Notes: a model not told the origin generated them from the sequence alone. Positions 1-11,073 are shown, numbered from the stretch's first letter. The stretch: DNA of 64,000 nt from Microbacterium galbinum (GCF_023091225.1 NZ_JAHWXM010000002.1:62001-126000); one strand, 5' to 3'. Translations and numbers: made by a program.

Positions 1-388
1 GCTTGTCGAGCGTGCCGCCCGTGTGGCCCAGGCCGCGGCCGCTGAGCTGCGGCACCGCCACCCCGAACGCCGCGACCAGCGGAGCGAGCGGCAGCGTGAT
101 CTTGTCGCCCACGCCGCCCGTGGAGTGCTTGTCGACCGTCTTCTTGCCGAGGGCGGCGAAGCTCATCCGCTCCCCCGACGCGATCATCGCGTCGGTGAGC
201 ACACGGATCTCGTCGCGCTCCATGCCGCGCTGGAAGATCGCCATCGCGAACGAGGCCATCTGCGCGTCCGAGACGTAGCCACGCGTGTACGCGTCGACCA
301 TCCATCGCAGGGCGGGTTCCGGAACGGCGCCGCCATCGCGCTTCGCGCGGATGACGTCGACCGCGTCGTAGGGCTCCACCGTGCTCAT
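1..388 (-). CDS. deoA: Thymidine phosphorylase, N-terminal part (cut by window edge)
   Basis: Pyrimidine-nucleoside phosphorylase of nucleoside salvage: it converts thymidine plus phosphate to thymine and deoxyribose-1-phosphate in the cytosol. About 129 residues are visible from the ATG at 386–388. The alpha-helical N-terminal domain is followed by the glycine-rich phosphate-binding signature KHSTGGVGDK (residues about 87–96) and SGRGLGHTGGT near the edge, both typical of DeoA. The start codon overlaps the cdd stop in an ATGA junction, so the two are probably translationally coupled. It is the last visible gene of the BMP nucleoside operon. The C-terminal two thirds lie outside the window. 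Confidence 0.93.
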   Translation of the reverse strand, partial: MSTVEPYDAVDVIRAKRDGGAVPEPALRWMVDAYTRGYVSDAQMASFAMAIFQRGMERDEIRVLTDAMIASGERMSFAALGKKTVDKHSTGGVGDKITLPLAPLVAAFGVAVPQLSGRGLGHTGGTLDK

Positions 389-783
389 CGTGCGTCCTCC
401 AGGTCGCGGGGGCCGAACGCGTCCGGCAGTACTTCGTCGATCGTGCGGATGCCGGAGACGGTCTCGAGCAGCATTCCGGGCATCGCGTGCTCGAACAGCA
501 GTTGACGGCAGCGGCCGCACGGCATGATCGTCTGCCCGTCGTTGTTCACGCACACGAAGGCGACGAGCTGGCCGCCGCCGGACATGTGCAGATCGCCGAC
601 GAGAGCGCACTCGGCGCACAGGGTGACGCCGTACGACGCGTTCTCGACGTTGCAGCCGGCGACGATGCGCCCGTCTCCCACCAGTGCCGCAGCCCCCACG
701 CGGTAGCGCGAGTAGGGGGCGTAGGCCTTCTCCATGGCGGACGTGGCGACCTGGCGCAGCTCGTCCCAGTCGATGTCTGTCAT
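385..783 (-). CDS. cdd: Cytidine deaminase
   Basis: Zinc-dependent deaminase turning cytidine and deoxycytidine into uridine and deoxyuridine. The 132-aa length is typical of the small tetrameric form. The substrate-binding motif CNVENASYG is present. The zinc/catalytic motif CAE and the second zinc motif PCGRC are also seen. The gene starts 7 nt after the stop of the upstream permease gene and overlaps deoA by 4 nt. It is therefore part of one minus-strand operon with the nucleoside importer, so imported cytidine can be fed into uridine salvage. Confidence 0.95.
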   Translation of the reverse strand: MTDIDWDELRQVATSAMEKAYAPYSRYRVGAAALVGDGRIVAGCNVENASYGVTLCAECALVGDLHMSGGGQLVAFVCVNNDGQTIMPCGRCRQLLFEHAMPGMLLETVSGIRTIDEVLPDAFGPRDLEDAR

Positions 784-790
784 GTCTCTC

Positions 791-2071
791 CTAGGACTTG
801 ATGTACGGTTCGCCGTCAGCCGCGGGGGCCCGCGACTTCCCGACGAGGCCGGCGACCGCGAAGATCGTCACGACGTACGGCAGCATGAGCATGAACTGGC
901 TCGGCACCGGGGATCCGATGACGCTGAGCACGCCCTGCAGGTTGGTGGCGAAGCCGAACAGCAGCGCCGCGAGGGTGGCCTTGATCGGGTCCCACTTACC
1001 GAAGATCACCGCGGCGAGGGCGATGAAGCCCGCCCCCGCCGTCATCTCCTGGTTGAAGCGCGGCACCGAGACGAGCGTGTAGAACGCGCCGCCCATGCCG
1101 GCGACGGCACCGGCGAGCAGGATCGCCCGGTAGCGGGTCGCCAGAACCTTGATGCCGACCGTGTCGGCCGCCTGCGGGTGCTCGCCGACCGCGCGCAGGC
1201 GCAGACCCCACCGGGTGCGGTACAGACCGAACCAGACGAGCGCGACCACGAAGAACATCAGGTAGACGATGAACGACTGGCGGAACAGGATCGGGCCGAT
1301 GACCGGGATCTCGCTCAGCACGGGGATCGACACGGTGTCGAACGTGGCCGGGCTGTTGAGGGTCTCGGTGTTCGGGGCGAGCACCACGCGGAAGAGGAAG
1401 GTCGTCAGACCGATCACCAGCACGTTGAGCACGACACCGACGATGACCTGGTCGACGTAGTACGTGATCGTGAAGACGCCGAGCACGAGCGAGACGAGCA
1501 TGCCCGCACCCATCGCGGCGACCAGACCCGCCCACGGCGAACCGGTGATCGACGAGGCGATCGCTGCCGAGAAGGCGCCCGCCAGCAGCTGCGCCTCGAT
1601 CGCGATGTTCACGACACCGGCGCGCTCACCGATCACGCCGCCCAGGGCGCCGAAGATCAGGGGCGTGGCCAGGGCCAGCGCTCCCCCGAGCAGGCTGATC
1701 ATGCGCAGCGTCTCACCGGCGGCGGCCCAGGCGAGGAAGCCCAGCAGGAGGGCTGCGACGTAGACGATCACCAACCAGAGCGGGATGCTGCGACGCGCGG
1801 ATGCCCGCACGAACGCGAAGACGGTGACCGCGGCGAGCACCACGACGGCGACCCAGGCGGTCGCGTTCGCGGGCAGGATCACGTCCGGGATCGCGAAGAA
1901 CGCGTCGGCCGAGGCCAGCCGGAAGGTCGTCTCCCCGTCGCGCGGGGCGAGCAACGGCAGGAGGGCGAACAGGACCGTGACGATCCCGAAGATGATCGGC
2001 GCCTTCCACGAGGCGACGGCGACGGCGCGCGGCTCCTCGATCGCGACGGCGGCATTCGTGACGGCGCTCAT
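791..2071 (-). CDS. BMP-type nucleoside ABC transporter permease (second permease)
   Basis: Integral membrane subunit (426 aa, about 9–10 hydrophobic segments) of a BPD_transp_2 family importer, like NupC/YufQ. The central signature region with GERAGVVNIAIE and the late GLRLRAVGEHPQAADTVGI loop are characteristic of permeases for BMP lipoproteins. I chose the ATG at 2069–2071 because it forms an ATGA overlap with the preceding permease; open frame further upstream lies inside that gene. The N-terminal ~100 residues hold extra hydrophobic segments, longer than the simplest homologues. Together with BmpA, the ATPase, cdd and deoA it points to nucleoside uptake. Confidence 0.9.
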   Translation of the reverse strand: MSAVTNAAVAIEEPRAVAVASWKAPIIFGIVTVLFALLPLLAPRDGETTFRLASADAFFAIPDVILPANATAWVAVVVLAAVTVFAFVRASARRSIPLWLVIVYVAALLLGFLAWAAAGETLRMISLLGGALALATPLIFGALGGVIGERAGVVNIAIEAQLLAGAFSAAIASSITGSPWAGLVAAMGAGMLVSLVLGVFTITYYVDQVIVGVVLNVLVIGLTTFLFRVVLAPNTETLNSPATFDTVSIPVLSEIPVIGPILFRQSFIVYLMFFVVALVWFGLYRTRWGLRLRAVGEHPQAADTVGIKVLATRYRAILLAGAVAGMGGAFYTLVSVPRFNQEMTAGAGFIALAAVIFGKWDPIKATLAALLFGFATNLQGVLSVIGSPVPSQFMLMLPYVVTIFAVAGLVGKSRAPAADGEPYIKS

Positions 2072-3335
2072 GCCGACACCTCCTGCTTCTGCGACTTCTT
2101 GGCCGCTCGGGTCTTCTTGCGTGAGGGACGCCCGGGCTGCGGGAGACCGAACATCGCGCGCACCAGCGGGGGCGCGGCGATGAAGAGCACGATCAGCGAC
2201 TGCACGACGAGCACGATCTCGATCGGGATGCCCTGCGAGGACTGCATCGTGAAACCACCGGTCTTGAACGCCCCGAAGAGGAGTCCGGCGCCGAGGATGC
2301 CGATCGGCGAGGAGCGCCCGAGCAGAGCGACCGTGATGGCGTCGAAGCCGATGCCCGCGTCGATCGAACCGCCGAAACCGCTGGTCTCGGTGCCGAGGAT
2401 CTGGCTGATGCCGGCGATACCCACCAGCGCACCGGCGATCAGCATGACGACGAAGTACATCTTGCCGACGTCGATACCCGCGACTCGGGCCGCCGCGGGG
2501 TTCTCCCCCACCGCGCGGAAGCGGAAACCGAGCGACGAACGCTCGAGCAGCCACCACGTGAAGGCGACGGCGGCCAGAGCCACCAGGAAGCCCCAGTGCA
2601 GTTTGTAGGTGTCACCGAGCAGCAGCGGGAGCACGGCCGAGTCGGGCATCGGAGCCGTCTTCGGGTTGCTCGATCCCGCCGCCTGCAGGATGCCCTGCGT
2701 CGCCAGCATCCAGGCCAGCAGGTAGAAGGCGATGTGGTTGAGCATGATCGTCGTGATCACCTCGTGCGCGCCCGTGCGCGCCTTGAGGATCCCGGCGATA
2801 CCGGCCCACAGGGCTGCGGCGACCATACCGGCGATGACGGCGGCGATCAGGTGCAGCGGGAACGGCATGTCGATCTGCGTCGCGACGTATCCGCCGGCCG
2901 CGGCCGCCATGAGCATCTGCCCCTGACCACCGATGTTGAACAGCCCGGCGCGGAACGCGAGGCCGACACCGAGTCCGGCCGCGATCAGCGGCGTCGCGAA
3001 CTTGAGCGTCTCGGTCAGCGGACGGATGCCGGTGGCGAAGTCGTCGGCGTTGAAGTTGTAGATCGCGCCGCGGAACAGCGCGGCGTACGCACCGCTGACG
3101 GCCTGCCAGACGGCGGCGATCATGTCACCGGGACGGGCGAAGAAGTACCCCGCCGTCTCCTGCACCTCTTCGTTCGTCGCCGCGATCATGATCGAGCCGA
3201 CGACGACCGCGATCAGGACGGCGAGCACCGAGATGATCGCGTTGCCCGAGACGATCTGCTGGAACGCGACGCGCCACCGCGAGGGGGCCACGACGGTCTC
3301 CGGCTCGGCGAGCGGTCCCTTGGTCTCTACGACGC

Positions 3336-3339
<4 letters not shown>
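2068..3339 (-). CDS. BMP-type nucleoside ABC transporter permease (first permease)
   Basis: First permease subunit (423 aa) of the nucleoside importer, NupB/YufP-like. It has the BPD_transp_2 fold, with FRAGLFNIGGQGQM and the loop FRAVGENPAAARVAGI. The C-terminus is basic (KKTRAAKK). It starts in a 4-nt ATGA overlap with the ATPase gene and ends in another with the next permease, a tightly coupled arrangement. It would form the membrane channel as a heterodimer with the downstream permease. Substrate specificity for nucleosides is inferred from the salvage enzymes in the same operon. Confidence 0.9.
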
Positions 3340-4844
<1,505 letters not shown>

Positions 4845-4873
4845 GTATTCGATCCTATTCAGCAGACCGGAGC

Positions 4874-4930
4874 GTCGGGAATGCCTCCCGACAGGACGGA
4901 ACGGGGAGGCCGACGAGCGTCGGCCTCCCC
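4874..4930 (-). terminator. Two intercistronic hairpins after bmpA
   Basis: On the minus transcript, 13 nt past the bmpA stop, lies a perfect 12-bp hairpin (arms 4903–4914 and 4919–4930, loop GAGC). A 7-bp hairpin follows (4874–4880 with 4886–4892). No good U-tract follows either one. I read them as a partial terminator or mRNA stabiliser that raises binding-protein mRNA over the downstream transporter genes, not as a full operon end. Confidence 0.6.
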
Positions 4931-4942
4931 GTTCTCAGTGAA

Positions 4943-6037
4943 TCACTCGCTCAGGTAGGAGTTGACGGTGACGGTGCCGTCGATGATGTCCTGCTGCAGC
5001 TGGGTGACCTCGTCCTGCAGGCCGGCGTCGACCTTGTCGGCGAAGTTGTGGAGGTCGGCGATGCCGACGCCCTCGTTCTCCAGCGTGCCGATGTAGGTCT
5101 CCGGGTCGAACTCGCCCTTGCCGCTGGCGAGGACGGCCTCGTAGGTCGAGAGGTCCATGGCCTTGAGGACCGAGGTGAGCACGACGTCCTCCGTGCTCGG
5201 GTCGGTCTCGAACAGGTCGGCGTCGGCGCCGATCAGCGCGACATCCTTACCGGACTCCTTGATGGCCTGCTGCGCCGACTGGTAGATCGGGCCGCCGACG
5301 GGGAAGATGACGTCGACGTCCTGGTCGAGAACGTTGACGGCGACCTGCTTGGCGTCCTGGTTGGCCTCGAAGCCACCCGTGAACGAGCCGGTCTTGCCGT
5401 CCCAACCGACGACCTGGACGTCGGTGCCCTTGACCTCGTTGTAGTGGTCGACGCCCTGCTTGAAGCCGTCCATGAAGATGGTGACGGTCGGGAACTCCAT
5501 GCCACCGAAGGTGCCGACCTTGCCGGTCTTCGAGTAGCCGGCCGACAGGTAGCCCGCGAGGAAGGCGGCCTGGGCGGTGTCGTAGAGGAGCGGCTTGATG
5601 TTGTCCGCGTCCTTGGTTCCGTCGAAGTCGTTGTCGGCGGCGTCGTCGACGAGGATGAAGTCGACGTCCTCGTTGGCGGTGGCGGCCTCGACCGTGGCGG
5701 CCGAGAGGGCGAAGCCCACGGCGACGATCGCGTTGCAGCCCTCGTCGACGAGGTTCGTGATGTTGGGACCGTACTCGGTCTCGGCGTTGGACTGGACGTC
5801 CTTCAGCTTGACGCCGAGCTCATCGGCGGCCTTCGTGGCGCCCTCGAACGAGAGCTGGTTGAACGACTTGTCGTCGAAGCCGCCCATGTCGGAGACGATG
5901 CAGGGCAGGAAGTCGGGGGTGTCGCCGCCCGCGTCGCCGCCCGATTCGGCCGGTGCCTGGCCACAGCCGGCGAGAGCGAAGATGACGCTCGCGGCGACGG
6001 TCGCGCCGAGAAGCTTCTTGGTGGTGGAGATGGTCAA
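4943..6037 (-). CDS. bmpA: BMP family nucleoside-binding lipoprotein
   Basis: Extracytoplasmic substrate-binding lipoprotein (364 aa) of the Bmp/PnrA family. It has a type II signal peptide with lipobox LAGC (Cys25), then a Ser/Gly-rich linker and the BMP domain, opening with the typical DMGGFDDKSFNQ. It would capture nucleosides outside the membrane and deliver them to the downstream permeases. The start is a TTG at 6035–6037, the only one in register with a strong GGGAGG Shine–Dalgarno 7 nt upstream. The other genes of this operon use ATG. A sigma70-like promoter lies at 6108–6136. Confidence 0.92.
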   Translation of the reverse strand: MTISTTKKLLGATVAASVIFALAGCGQAPAESGGDAGGDTPDFLPCIVSDMGGFDDKSFNQLSFEGATKAADELGVKLKDVQSNAETEYGPNITNLVDEGCNAIVAVGFALSAATVEAATANEDVDFILVDDAADNDFDGTKDADNIKPLLYDTAQAAFLAGYLSAGYSKTGKVGTFGGMEFPTVTIFMDGFKQGVDHYNEVKGTDVQVVGWDGKTGSFTGGFEANQDAKQVAVNVLDQDVDVIFPVGGPIYQSAQQAIKESGKDVALIGADADLFETDPSTEDVVLTSVLKAMDLSTYEAVLASGKGEFDPETYIGTLENEGVGIADLHNFADKVDAGLQDEVTQLQQDIIDGTVTVNSYLSE

Positions 6038-6107
6038 CTCAGTGCCTCCCTGAACGGAACCGCGTCCCTCGCGGATCGATCAAAGTTACCTACTGTTTCA
6101 CCCTTTT

Positions 6108-6136
6108 CGTATACCGGCGGCCCTCGCTCCGGTGAA
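6108..6136 (-). promoter_or_regulatory. Putative promoter of the nucleoside operon
   Basis: On the minus strand TTCACC (6131–6136) and TATACG (6108–6113) are separated by 17 bp, a reasonable sigma70-type match. The predicted start near 6101 leaves a leader of about 64 nt before the bmpA Shine–Dalgarno. This is the most AT-rich part of the intergenic stretch. Confidence 0.45.
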
Positions 6137-6164
6137 TCTTTACAAACTCGAAACCTGGAGCGCC

Positions 6165-6188
6165 GATGAGCACGATGCGCTGCTCATC
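6165..6188 (-). terminator. Hairpin at the end of manC
   Basis: Perfect 8-bp stem GATGAGCA/TGCTCATC (6165–6172 with 6181–6188, 8-nt loop) overlapping the stop codon of the mannose-1-phosphate guanylyltransferase gene. No clear U-run follows, so it is a weak terminator candidate. Confidence 0.35.
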
Positions 6189-7302
6189 AGAGCACATCGC
6201 CCCGTCCCGTGAGTTTGAGCGACTCCACGACGCCCTTCACCCGCTGCGCGTGCTCGACCGTCGTGACCAGCAGCGCATCGGGCGTATCGACCACCACGAT
6301 GTCCTGAACGCCCACCAGGCTGATCACCCGTGAGGTCTGACTCACGAGGATTCCGGTCGCGGCATCCGAGAGCACTCGGGCGTGCGGCCCGAGGACCGCG
6401 AGATCGTTCTTGCGTCCGTTCGTGATGAGCTTCGTGAGCGAGGCGAAGTCCCCCACGTCGTCCCAGTCGAAGTGGCCCGGGACCACGGCGAGGCGCCCGC
6501 GTCGCGCGGCCGGCTCGGCCACGGCGTAGTCGATGGCGATCTTCTTCAGACGCGGCCAGATCCGATCGACCGCGGGACCGCGGGCCTCGCGGTCGTCCCA
6601 GGCCTCGGCCAACTCCTGCAGTCCCGCGTGCAGCTCGGGCTCGTTCGCTGCGAGCTCGTCGAGCAGCACGCTCGCCTTCGCGATGAACATCCCCGCGTTC
6701 CACAGATAACCGCGGTCGGCGAGATATCCCTTCGCCGTCTCGAGGTCCGGCTTCTCGACGAAGGTGTCGACGAGCGCCGCTTCGCGCGCGCCGTCGACCA
6801 CGAGCTCGGCGCCCATCTTGATGTAGCCGAAGCCGACGGCCGGCTCCGTGGGCGAGATGCCGATGGTGCAGATGTAGCCCTCGCGAGCGACCTCCACGGC
6901 ATCCCGCACCGCGAACTCGAACACGCGCGTACCGCGGATGACGTGATCGGCGCTGAACGACCCGATGATCACGTCGGGGTCGCGGCGGTGGAGGATGGCG
7001 GCGGCGAGGCCGATCGCGGCAGCGGACTCGCGCGGCTCGGATTCGAGGAAGACGTTGAGATCGGCGATGCCGGGCAGCTGCTCCTCGACCGCGGCGCGGT
7101 GGGCGCGACCGGTGACGACGGCGATGCGATCGGGGCCCGCGAGGGGGACGAGCCGATCCCAGGTGTCGCGCAGCAGCGAGTGACCCGATCCGGTGAGGTC
7201 GTGCAGGAACTTCGGCGCATCCGCCCGAGACAGCGGCCACAACCGGCTGCCGATTCCGCCCGCGGGGATCACGGCGTAGAAGTCTTCGATCGGTTGCGTC
7301 AT
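6187..7302 (-). CDS. manC: Mannose-1-phosphate guanylyltransferase
   Basis: Forms GDP-mannose from mannose-1-phosphate and GTP for cell-wall glycolipids and glycans. The 371-aa protein has the nucleotidyltransferase N-terminus IPAGGIGSRLWPLSR. The GSFSADHVI segment, GFGYIKMG and FVEKPD are typical of the family, as is WNAGMFIAKAS. It is the short form without a fused isomerase domain. The ATG at 7300–7302 has no Shine–Dalgarno. TACCCT ends 6 nt upstream, so the transcript may be leaderless. It is divergent from the sdh operon. Confidence 0.92.
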   Translation of the reverse strand: MTQPIEDFYAVIPAGGIGSRLWPLSRADAPKFLHDLTGSGHSLLRDTWDRLVPLAGPDRIAVVTGRAHRAAVEEQLPGIADLNVFLESEPRESAAAIGLAAAILHRRDPDVIIGSFSADHVIRGTRVFEFAVRDAVEVAREGYICTIGISPTEPAVGFGYIKMGAELVVDGAREAALVDTFVEKPDLETAKGYLADRGYLWNAGMFIAKASVLLDELAANEPELHAGLQELAEAWDDREARGPAVDRIWPRLKKIAIDYAVAEPAARRGRLAVVPGHFDWDDVGDFASLTKLITNGRKNDLAVLGPHARVLSDAATGILVSQTSRVISLVGVQDIVVVDTPDALLVTTVEHAQRVKGVVESLKLTGRGDVL

Positions 7303-7308
7303 GCCGCC

Positions 7309-7314
7309 AGGGTA
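7309..7314 (-). promoter_or_regulatory. Putative -10 box for a leaderless manC transcript
   Basis: TACCCT on the minus strand, followed by 6 nt (GGCGGC) and then the ATG. This geometry places the transcription start on or next to the start codon. No convincing -35 was seen. Confidence 0.4.
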
Positions 7315-7411
7315 TCCCGGGGCGATCGCAGACTCCCGGTGCTGCTCAAGAACGCCTCAAGACCGGCCGGAGTTAGGTTCCCCTTCGTCGCCCCCCGCTG
7401 GAAGACGGGAA

Positions 7412-7417
7412 TAGGAT
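7412..7417 (+). promoter_or_regulatory. Putative -10 box of the sdh operon
   Basis: TAGGAT, the same hexamer seen upstream of trpS and the 14147 gene. It lies 63 nt before the sdhC GTG, giving a leader of roughly 55 nt that carries the AGGGAGG Shine–Dalgarno at 7468–7474. No clear -35 is visible. Confidence 0.4.
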
Positions 7418-7480
7418 GGACACCGATCGGGCGTGCCTGGCGGCATGCGACCGACGCACATCGATCCAGGGAGGACGACC

Positions 7481-7918
7481 GTGTCCACGAGCGCTCGCTT
7501 GACACCGTCGATTTCGGAAACCACGTCCAAGACCCCCCGCGGCACCCTCTACCGGGGTCGCGAAGGCATGTGGTCGTGGGTGCTTCACCGCATCACCGGA
7601 GTCGCCATCTTCTTCTTCCTGTTGGTGCACGTGCTCGACACGGCGCTGATCAGGGTCTCACCCGAGGCGTACAACGCCGTCATCGGCACCTACAAGAACC
7701 CGATCATGGCGATCGGCGAGGTCGTCCTGGTCGCGGGCATCGTGTTCCACGCGATGAACGGACTGCGCATCATCGCCGTCGACTTCTGGTCGAAGGGCGC
7801 GAAGTACCAGCGACAGCTCTTCTGGGGCGTGCTGCTGGTGTGGGGCATCATCATGGCCGGTTTCGTGCCGCGACACCTCATGCTCGCGTTCGCCGGATTC
7901 ACGGGGGGTGGACACTGA
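7481..7918 (+). CDS. sdhC: Succinate dehydrogenase cytochrome b556 subunit
   Basis: Membrane anchor of respiratory complex II (145 aa, three hydrophobic helices). The segment SWVLHRITGVAIFFFLLVHV matches the SdhC motif (S-x-x-H-R-x-[ST]-G), and a later histidine in FHAMNG is a likely heme ligand. The GTG start was chosen because of the AGGGAGG Shine–Dalgarno just upstream; an in-frame ATG at 7433 lacks one. It overlaps sdhD by one base (TGATG), so the subunits are coupled. Confidence 0.93.
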   Translation: MSTSARLTPSISETTSKTPRGTLYRGREGMWSWVLHRITGVAIFFFLLVHVLDTALIRVSPEAYNAVIGTYKNPIMAIGEVVLVAGIVFHAMNGLRIIAVDFWSKGAKYQRQLFWGVLLVWGIIMAGFVPRHLMLAFAGFTGGGH

Positions 7919-8361
7919 TGTCCTCGCAGACCATCGCACCGCCGGCCCGTCGCCGCCGCGGATTCAACCTCGAGAAGTGGGGCTGGATCTTCATGCGCGC
8001 CTCGGGCATCGTGCTCGTCGTGCTGATCTTCGGCCACCTCTTCATCAACCTCATGGTCGGCGAGGGCATCCACGCCCTGGACTTCGCGTTCATCGCCGGC
8101 AAGTTCGCGACCCCGTTCTGGCAGTGGTGGGACGTGCTGATGCTGTGGCTCGCGCTGATCCACGGCGCGAACGGCATGCGCACGATCGTGAACGACTACG
8201 TCACGAACAACACCGCCCGCAAGGCGCTCATCTGGGCACTCGGCCTCGCCGCCGGACTGCTGATCCTGCTCGGCACGCTCGTCGTGTTCACGTTCGACCC
8301 CTGCTTGGGCGTGACCGAGTCGAGCACGCTGTGGGATTCGTGCCAGTCGCTGGGCAACTAA
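7918..8361 (+). CDS. sdhD: Succinate dehydrogenase hydrophobic membrane anchor subunit
   Basis: Second membrane subunit of complex II (147 aa, three transmembrane helices). [14 protein letters not shown] and the [16 protein letters not shown] segment are typical of actinobacterial SdhD and provide a histidine for heme or quinone binding. The ATG overlaps the sdhC stop, and sdhA follows after 19 nt. It passes electrons from SdhB to menaquinone together with SdhC. Confidence 0.92.
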   Translation: MSSQTIAPPARRRRGFNLEKWGWIFMRASGIVLVVLIFGHLFINLMVGEGIHALDFAFIAGKFATPFWQWWDVLMLWLALIHGANGMRTIVNDYVTNNTARKALIWALGLAAGLLILLGTLVVFTFDPCLGVTESSTLWDSCQSLGN

Positions 8362-8380
8362 AGAAGAAGGCATACGAGAA

Positions 8381-10207
8381 GTGACTACCGAGACGCAGGA
8401 TTCCGTCGTCCGTGACGGCGTGCACTACCACCAGTTCGACATCGTCATCGTGGGCGCCGGCGGCGCCGGCATGCGCGCGGCGATCGAGGCGGGCCCCGGT
8501 GCGAAGACCGCGGTGATCTCGAAGCTGTACCCGACCCGCTCGCACACGGGCGCGGCGCAGGGCGGCATGGCCGCGGCGCTCGCCAACGTCGAGGAGGACT
8601 CCTGGGAGTGGCACACCTTCGACACGGTCAAGGGCGGCGACTACCTCGTCGACCAGGACGCGGCGGAGATCCTCGCGAAGGAGGCCATCGACGCGGTCAT
8701 CGACCTCGAGAACATGGGCCTCCCCTTCAACCGCACGCCCGAGGGCAAGATCGACCAGCGGCGCTTCGGCGGTCACACGGCCGAGCACGGCAAGACGCCG
8801 GTGCGCCGCGCCTGCTACGCGGCCGACCGTACCGGCCACATGATCCTGCAGACGCTGTTCCAGAACTGCGTCAAGCTCGGCATCAACTTCTTCAACGAGT
8901 TCTACGTGCTCGACCTGCTGACGGTGAAGGATGCCGCCGGCAAGACGCAGGTCTCCGGCGTCGTCGCCTACGACCTCTCCACCGGTGAGCTCCACGTCTT
9001 CCAGGCGAAGGCCGTGATCTTCGCCACCGGCGGATTCGGCAAGATCTTCAAGACCACCTCCAACGCGCACACCCTCACGGGTGACGGCGTCGGGATCGTC
9101 TGGCGCAAGGGCCTCCCGCTCGAGGACCTCGAGTTCTTCCAGTTCCACCCGACCGGTCTCGCCGGCCTCGGCATCCTGCTCACCGAGGGTGCCCGCGGTG
9201 AGGGAGCGATCCTGCGCAACGCCTCGGGCGAGCGTTTCATGGAGCGCTACGCGCCGACCATCAAGGACCTCGCTCCCCGCGACATCGTCGCGCGCTGCAT
9301 GGTGCAGGAGGTCGCGGAGGGCCGCGGCGCCGGTCCCCATAAGGACTACGTGCTGCTGGACTGCACGCACCTGGGTGCCGAGGTCCTCGAGACCAAGCTC
9401 CCCGACATCACCGAGTTCGCCCGCACGTACCTGGGTGTCGACCCGGTCGTCGAGCCGGTGCCCGTGATGCCGACCGCGCACTACGCGATGGGCGGCATCC
9501 CCACGAACAACAACGGCGAGGTGCTCGCCGACAACGACACGATCGTCCCGGGTCTCTACGCGGCCGGCGAGTGCGCGTGCGTCTCGGTGCACGGCGCCAA
9601 CCGTCTCGGCACCAACTCGCTGCTCGACATCAACGTGTTCGGCAAGCGCTCCGGCCGCAACGCGGTCGAGTACGTCAAGACGGCCGAGTTCGTGCCGCTC
9701 CCGGAGAACCCGGCCGGATTCGTCTCCGACATGCTCGAGGGTCTGCGCAACAACCAGGGCACCGAGCGCATCGCCGTGCTGCGCAAGACGCTGCAGGACG
9801 AGATGGACAAGGGTGCACAGGTCTTCCGTACGCACGAGTCGCTCCAGCACGTGCTGGGCGTCATCGCCGAGCTGCGCGAGCGCTACAAGAACGTGCACGT
9901 CGACGACAAGGGCCACCGCTTCAACACCGACCTCCTCGAGGCCGTCGAATTGGGCTTCCTGCTCGACATCGCCGAGGTCGTCGTCTACGCCGCGCAGAAC
10001 CGCGAGGAGAGCCGCGGCGGCCACATGCGCGACGACTTCCCCAAGCGCGACGACGAGAACTACATGCAGCACACGATGGCGTACCTCACCGGAGACGCGC
10101 ACTCGTCCGACCCGGGCGACCACATCAAGCTCGACTGGAAGCCCGTCGTCTTCACCAAGAACGAGCAGGGCGAGTTGAACTACCCGCCGATGGAGAGGAA
10201 GTACTGA
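8381..10207 (+). CDS. sdhA: Succinate dehydrogenase flavoprotein subunit
   Basis: Catalytic subunit (608 aa) oxidising succinate to fumarate in the TCA cycle. The N-terminal FAD-binding motif [13 protein letters not shown] is present, as is the SHTGAAQGG segment whose histidine carries covalent FAD. HPTGL and RDIVAR, and the late [13 protein letters not shown] motif, complete the active site. The start is a GTG with GAAGAAGG upstream. The length is usual for the family. Its stop lies 2 nt before sdhB. Confidence 0.97.
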   Translation: MTTETQDSVVRDGVHYHQFDIVIVGAGGAGMRAAIEAGPGAKTAVISKLYPTRSHTGAAQGGMAAALANVEEDSWEWHTFDTVKGGDYLVDQDAAEILAKEAIDAVIDLENMGLPFNRTPEGKIDQRRFGGHTAEHGKTPVRRACYAADRTGHMILQTLFQNCVKLGINFFNEFYVLDLLTVKDAAGKTQVSGVVAYDLSTGELHVFQAKAVIFATGGFGKIFKTTSNAHTLTGDGVGIVWRKGLPLEDLEFFQFHPTGLAGLGILLTEGARGEGAILRNASGERFMERYAPTIKDLAPRDIVARCMVQEVAEGRGAGPHKDYVLLDCTHLGAEVLETKLPDITEFARTYLGVDPVVEPVPVMPTAHYAMGGIPTNNNGEVLADNDTIVPGLYAAGECACVSVHGANRLGTNSLLDINVFGKRSGRNAVEYVKTAEFVPLPENPAGFVSDMLEGLRNNQGTERIAVLRKTLQDEMDKGAQVFRTHESLQHVLGVIAELRERYKNVHVDDKGHRFNTDLLEAVELGFLLDIAEVVVYAAQNREESRGGHMRDDFPKRDDENYMQHTMAYLTGDAHSSDPGDHIKLDWKPVVFTKNEQGELNYPPMERKY

Positions 10208-10209
10208 GC

Positions 10210-10977
10210 ATGTCGAACGCCATCGCCGAGGCCCCCGCAGACACGACCGAAGAGACCGGGATCCAGTCCTTCATCGTCACCTTCAACATCCGCCGCTTCG
10301 ACCCCGAGGTCGACTCAGAGCCGCACTGGGTCGACTACGACGTGGAGCTCTACTCCACCGACCGCGTGCTCGACGCGCTCCACAAGATCAAGTGGGAGGT
10401 CGACGGCTCGCTGACCTTCCGTCGCTCCTGCGCGCACGGCATCTGCGGATCGGATGCCATGCGCATCAACGGTCGCAACCGCCTCGCCTGCAAGACGCTG
10501 ATCAAGGACCTCGACATCTCGAAGCCGATCTACGTCGAGGCCATCAAGGGACTTCCCCTCGAGAAGGACCTCGTGGTCGACATGGAGCCGTTCTTCGCCT
10601 CCTACCGCGAGGTGCAGCCGTTCCTCGTCGCGAGTTCCGTTCCCGAGAAGGGCAAGGAGCGCACCCAGTCGATCGCCGACCGCGAGATCTTCGACGACAC
10701 CACCAAGTGCATCCTGTGCGCGGCGTGCACCTCGTCGTGCCCCGTCTTCTGGACCGACGGTCAGTACTTCGGCCCGGCGGCGATCGTCAACGCGCACCGC
10801 TTCATCTTCGACTCGCGCGACGACAACGCCGCCGTGCGTCTCGACATCCTCAACGACAAGGAGGGCGTCTGGCGCTGCCGCACGACCTTCAACTGCTCCG
10901 AGGCCTGCCCCCGTGGCATCGAGGTCACGAAGGCGATCGCCGAGGTCAAGCAGGCCGTTCTGCGCGGACGCCCCTGA
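10210..10977 (+). CDS. sdhB: Succinate dehydrogenase iron–sulfur subunit
   Basis: Electron-transfer subunit (255 aa) of complex II. The plant-type [2Fe-2S] domain has cysteines in CAHGICGSDAM and the later NRLAC. The C-terminal bacterial ferredoxin domain has CILCAACTSSCP and CRTTFNCSEACPRG for the 4Fe-4S and 3Fe-4S clusters. It is the last gene of sdhCDAB and is followed by a strong hairpin. Confidence 0.97.
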   Translation: MSNAIAEAPADTTEETGIQSFIVTFNIRRFDPEVDSEPHWVDYDVELYSTDRVLDALHKIKWEVDGSLTFRRSCAHGICGSDAMRINGRNRLACKTLIKDLDISKPIYVEAIKGLPLEKDLVVDMEPFFASYREVQPFLVASSVPEKGKERTQSIADREIFDDTTKCILCAACTSSCPVFWTDGQYFGPAAIVNAHRFIFDSRDDNAAVRLDILNDKEGVWRCRTTFNCSEACPRGIEVTKAIAEVKQAVLRGRP

Positions 10978-10999
10978 CCTGCATCCGGCATTCGTTCGA

Positions 11000-11031
11000 G
11001 AACGGGCGGCTCCCTCGGGAGCCGCCCGTTC
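11000..11031 (+). terminator. Terminator after sdhCDAB
   Basis: A 14-bp perfect stem, 11000–11013 with 11018–11031 (loop CTCG), begins 22 nt after the sdhB stop. The trailing sequence is only mildly T-containing, but stem length and position make it a convincing end of the operon. Confidence 0.75.
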
Positions 11032-11060
11032 CCGCGTTTCGGCCCGTTGTCACCGATCGA

Positions 11061-11066
11061 TAATGT
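11061..11066 (+). promoter_or_regulatory. Putative -10 box for a leaderless yihY-type transcript
   Basis: TAATGT ends 7 nt before the ATG at 11074. The spacer GGAGGGC is also purine-rich, so a very short Shine–Dalgarno leader cannot be excluded. Confidence 0.4.
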
Positions 11067-11073
11067 GGAGGGC

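Noticed and set aside
734..2608. A 624-codon open frame on the plus strand across the nucleoside permease genes
   Set aside because: Its translation is low-complexity Arg/Asp/Glu-rich, typical of antisense frames in high-GC DNA, and it lies opposite two clear permease genes.
7433..7480. Earlier ATG for sdhC
   Set aside because: No Shine–Dalgarno, whereas the GTG at 7481 has AGGGAGG at good spacing and gives the normal SdhC N-terminus.
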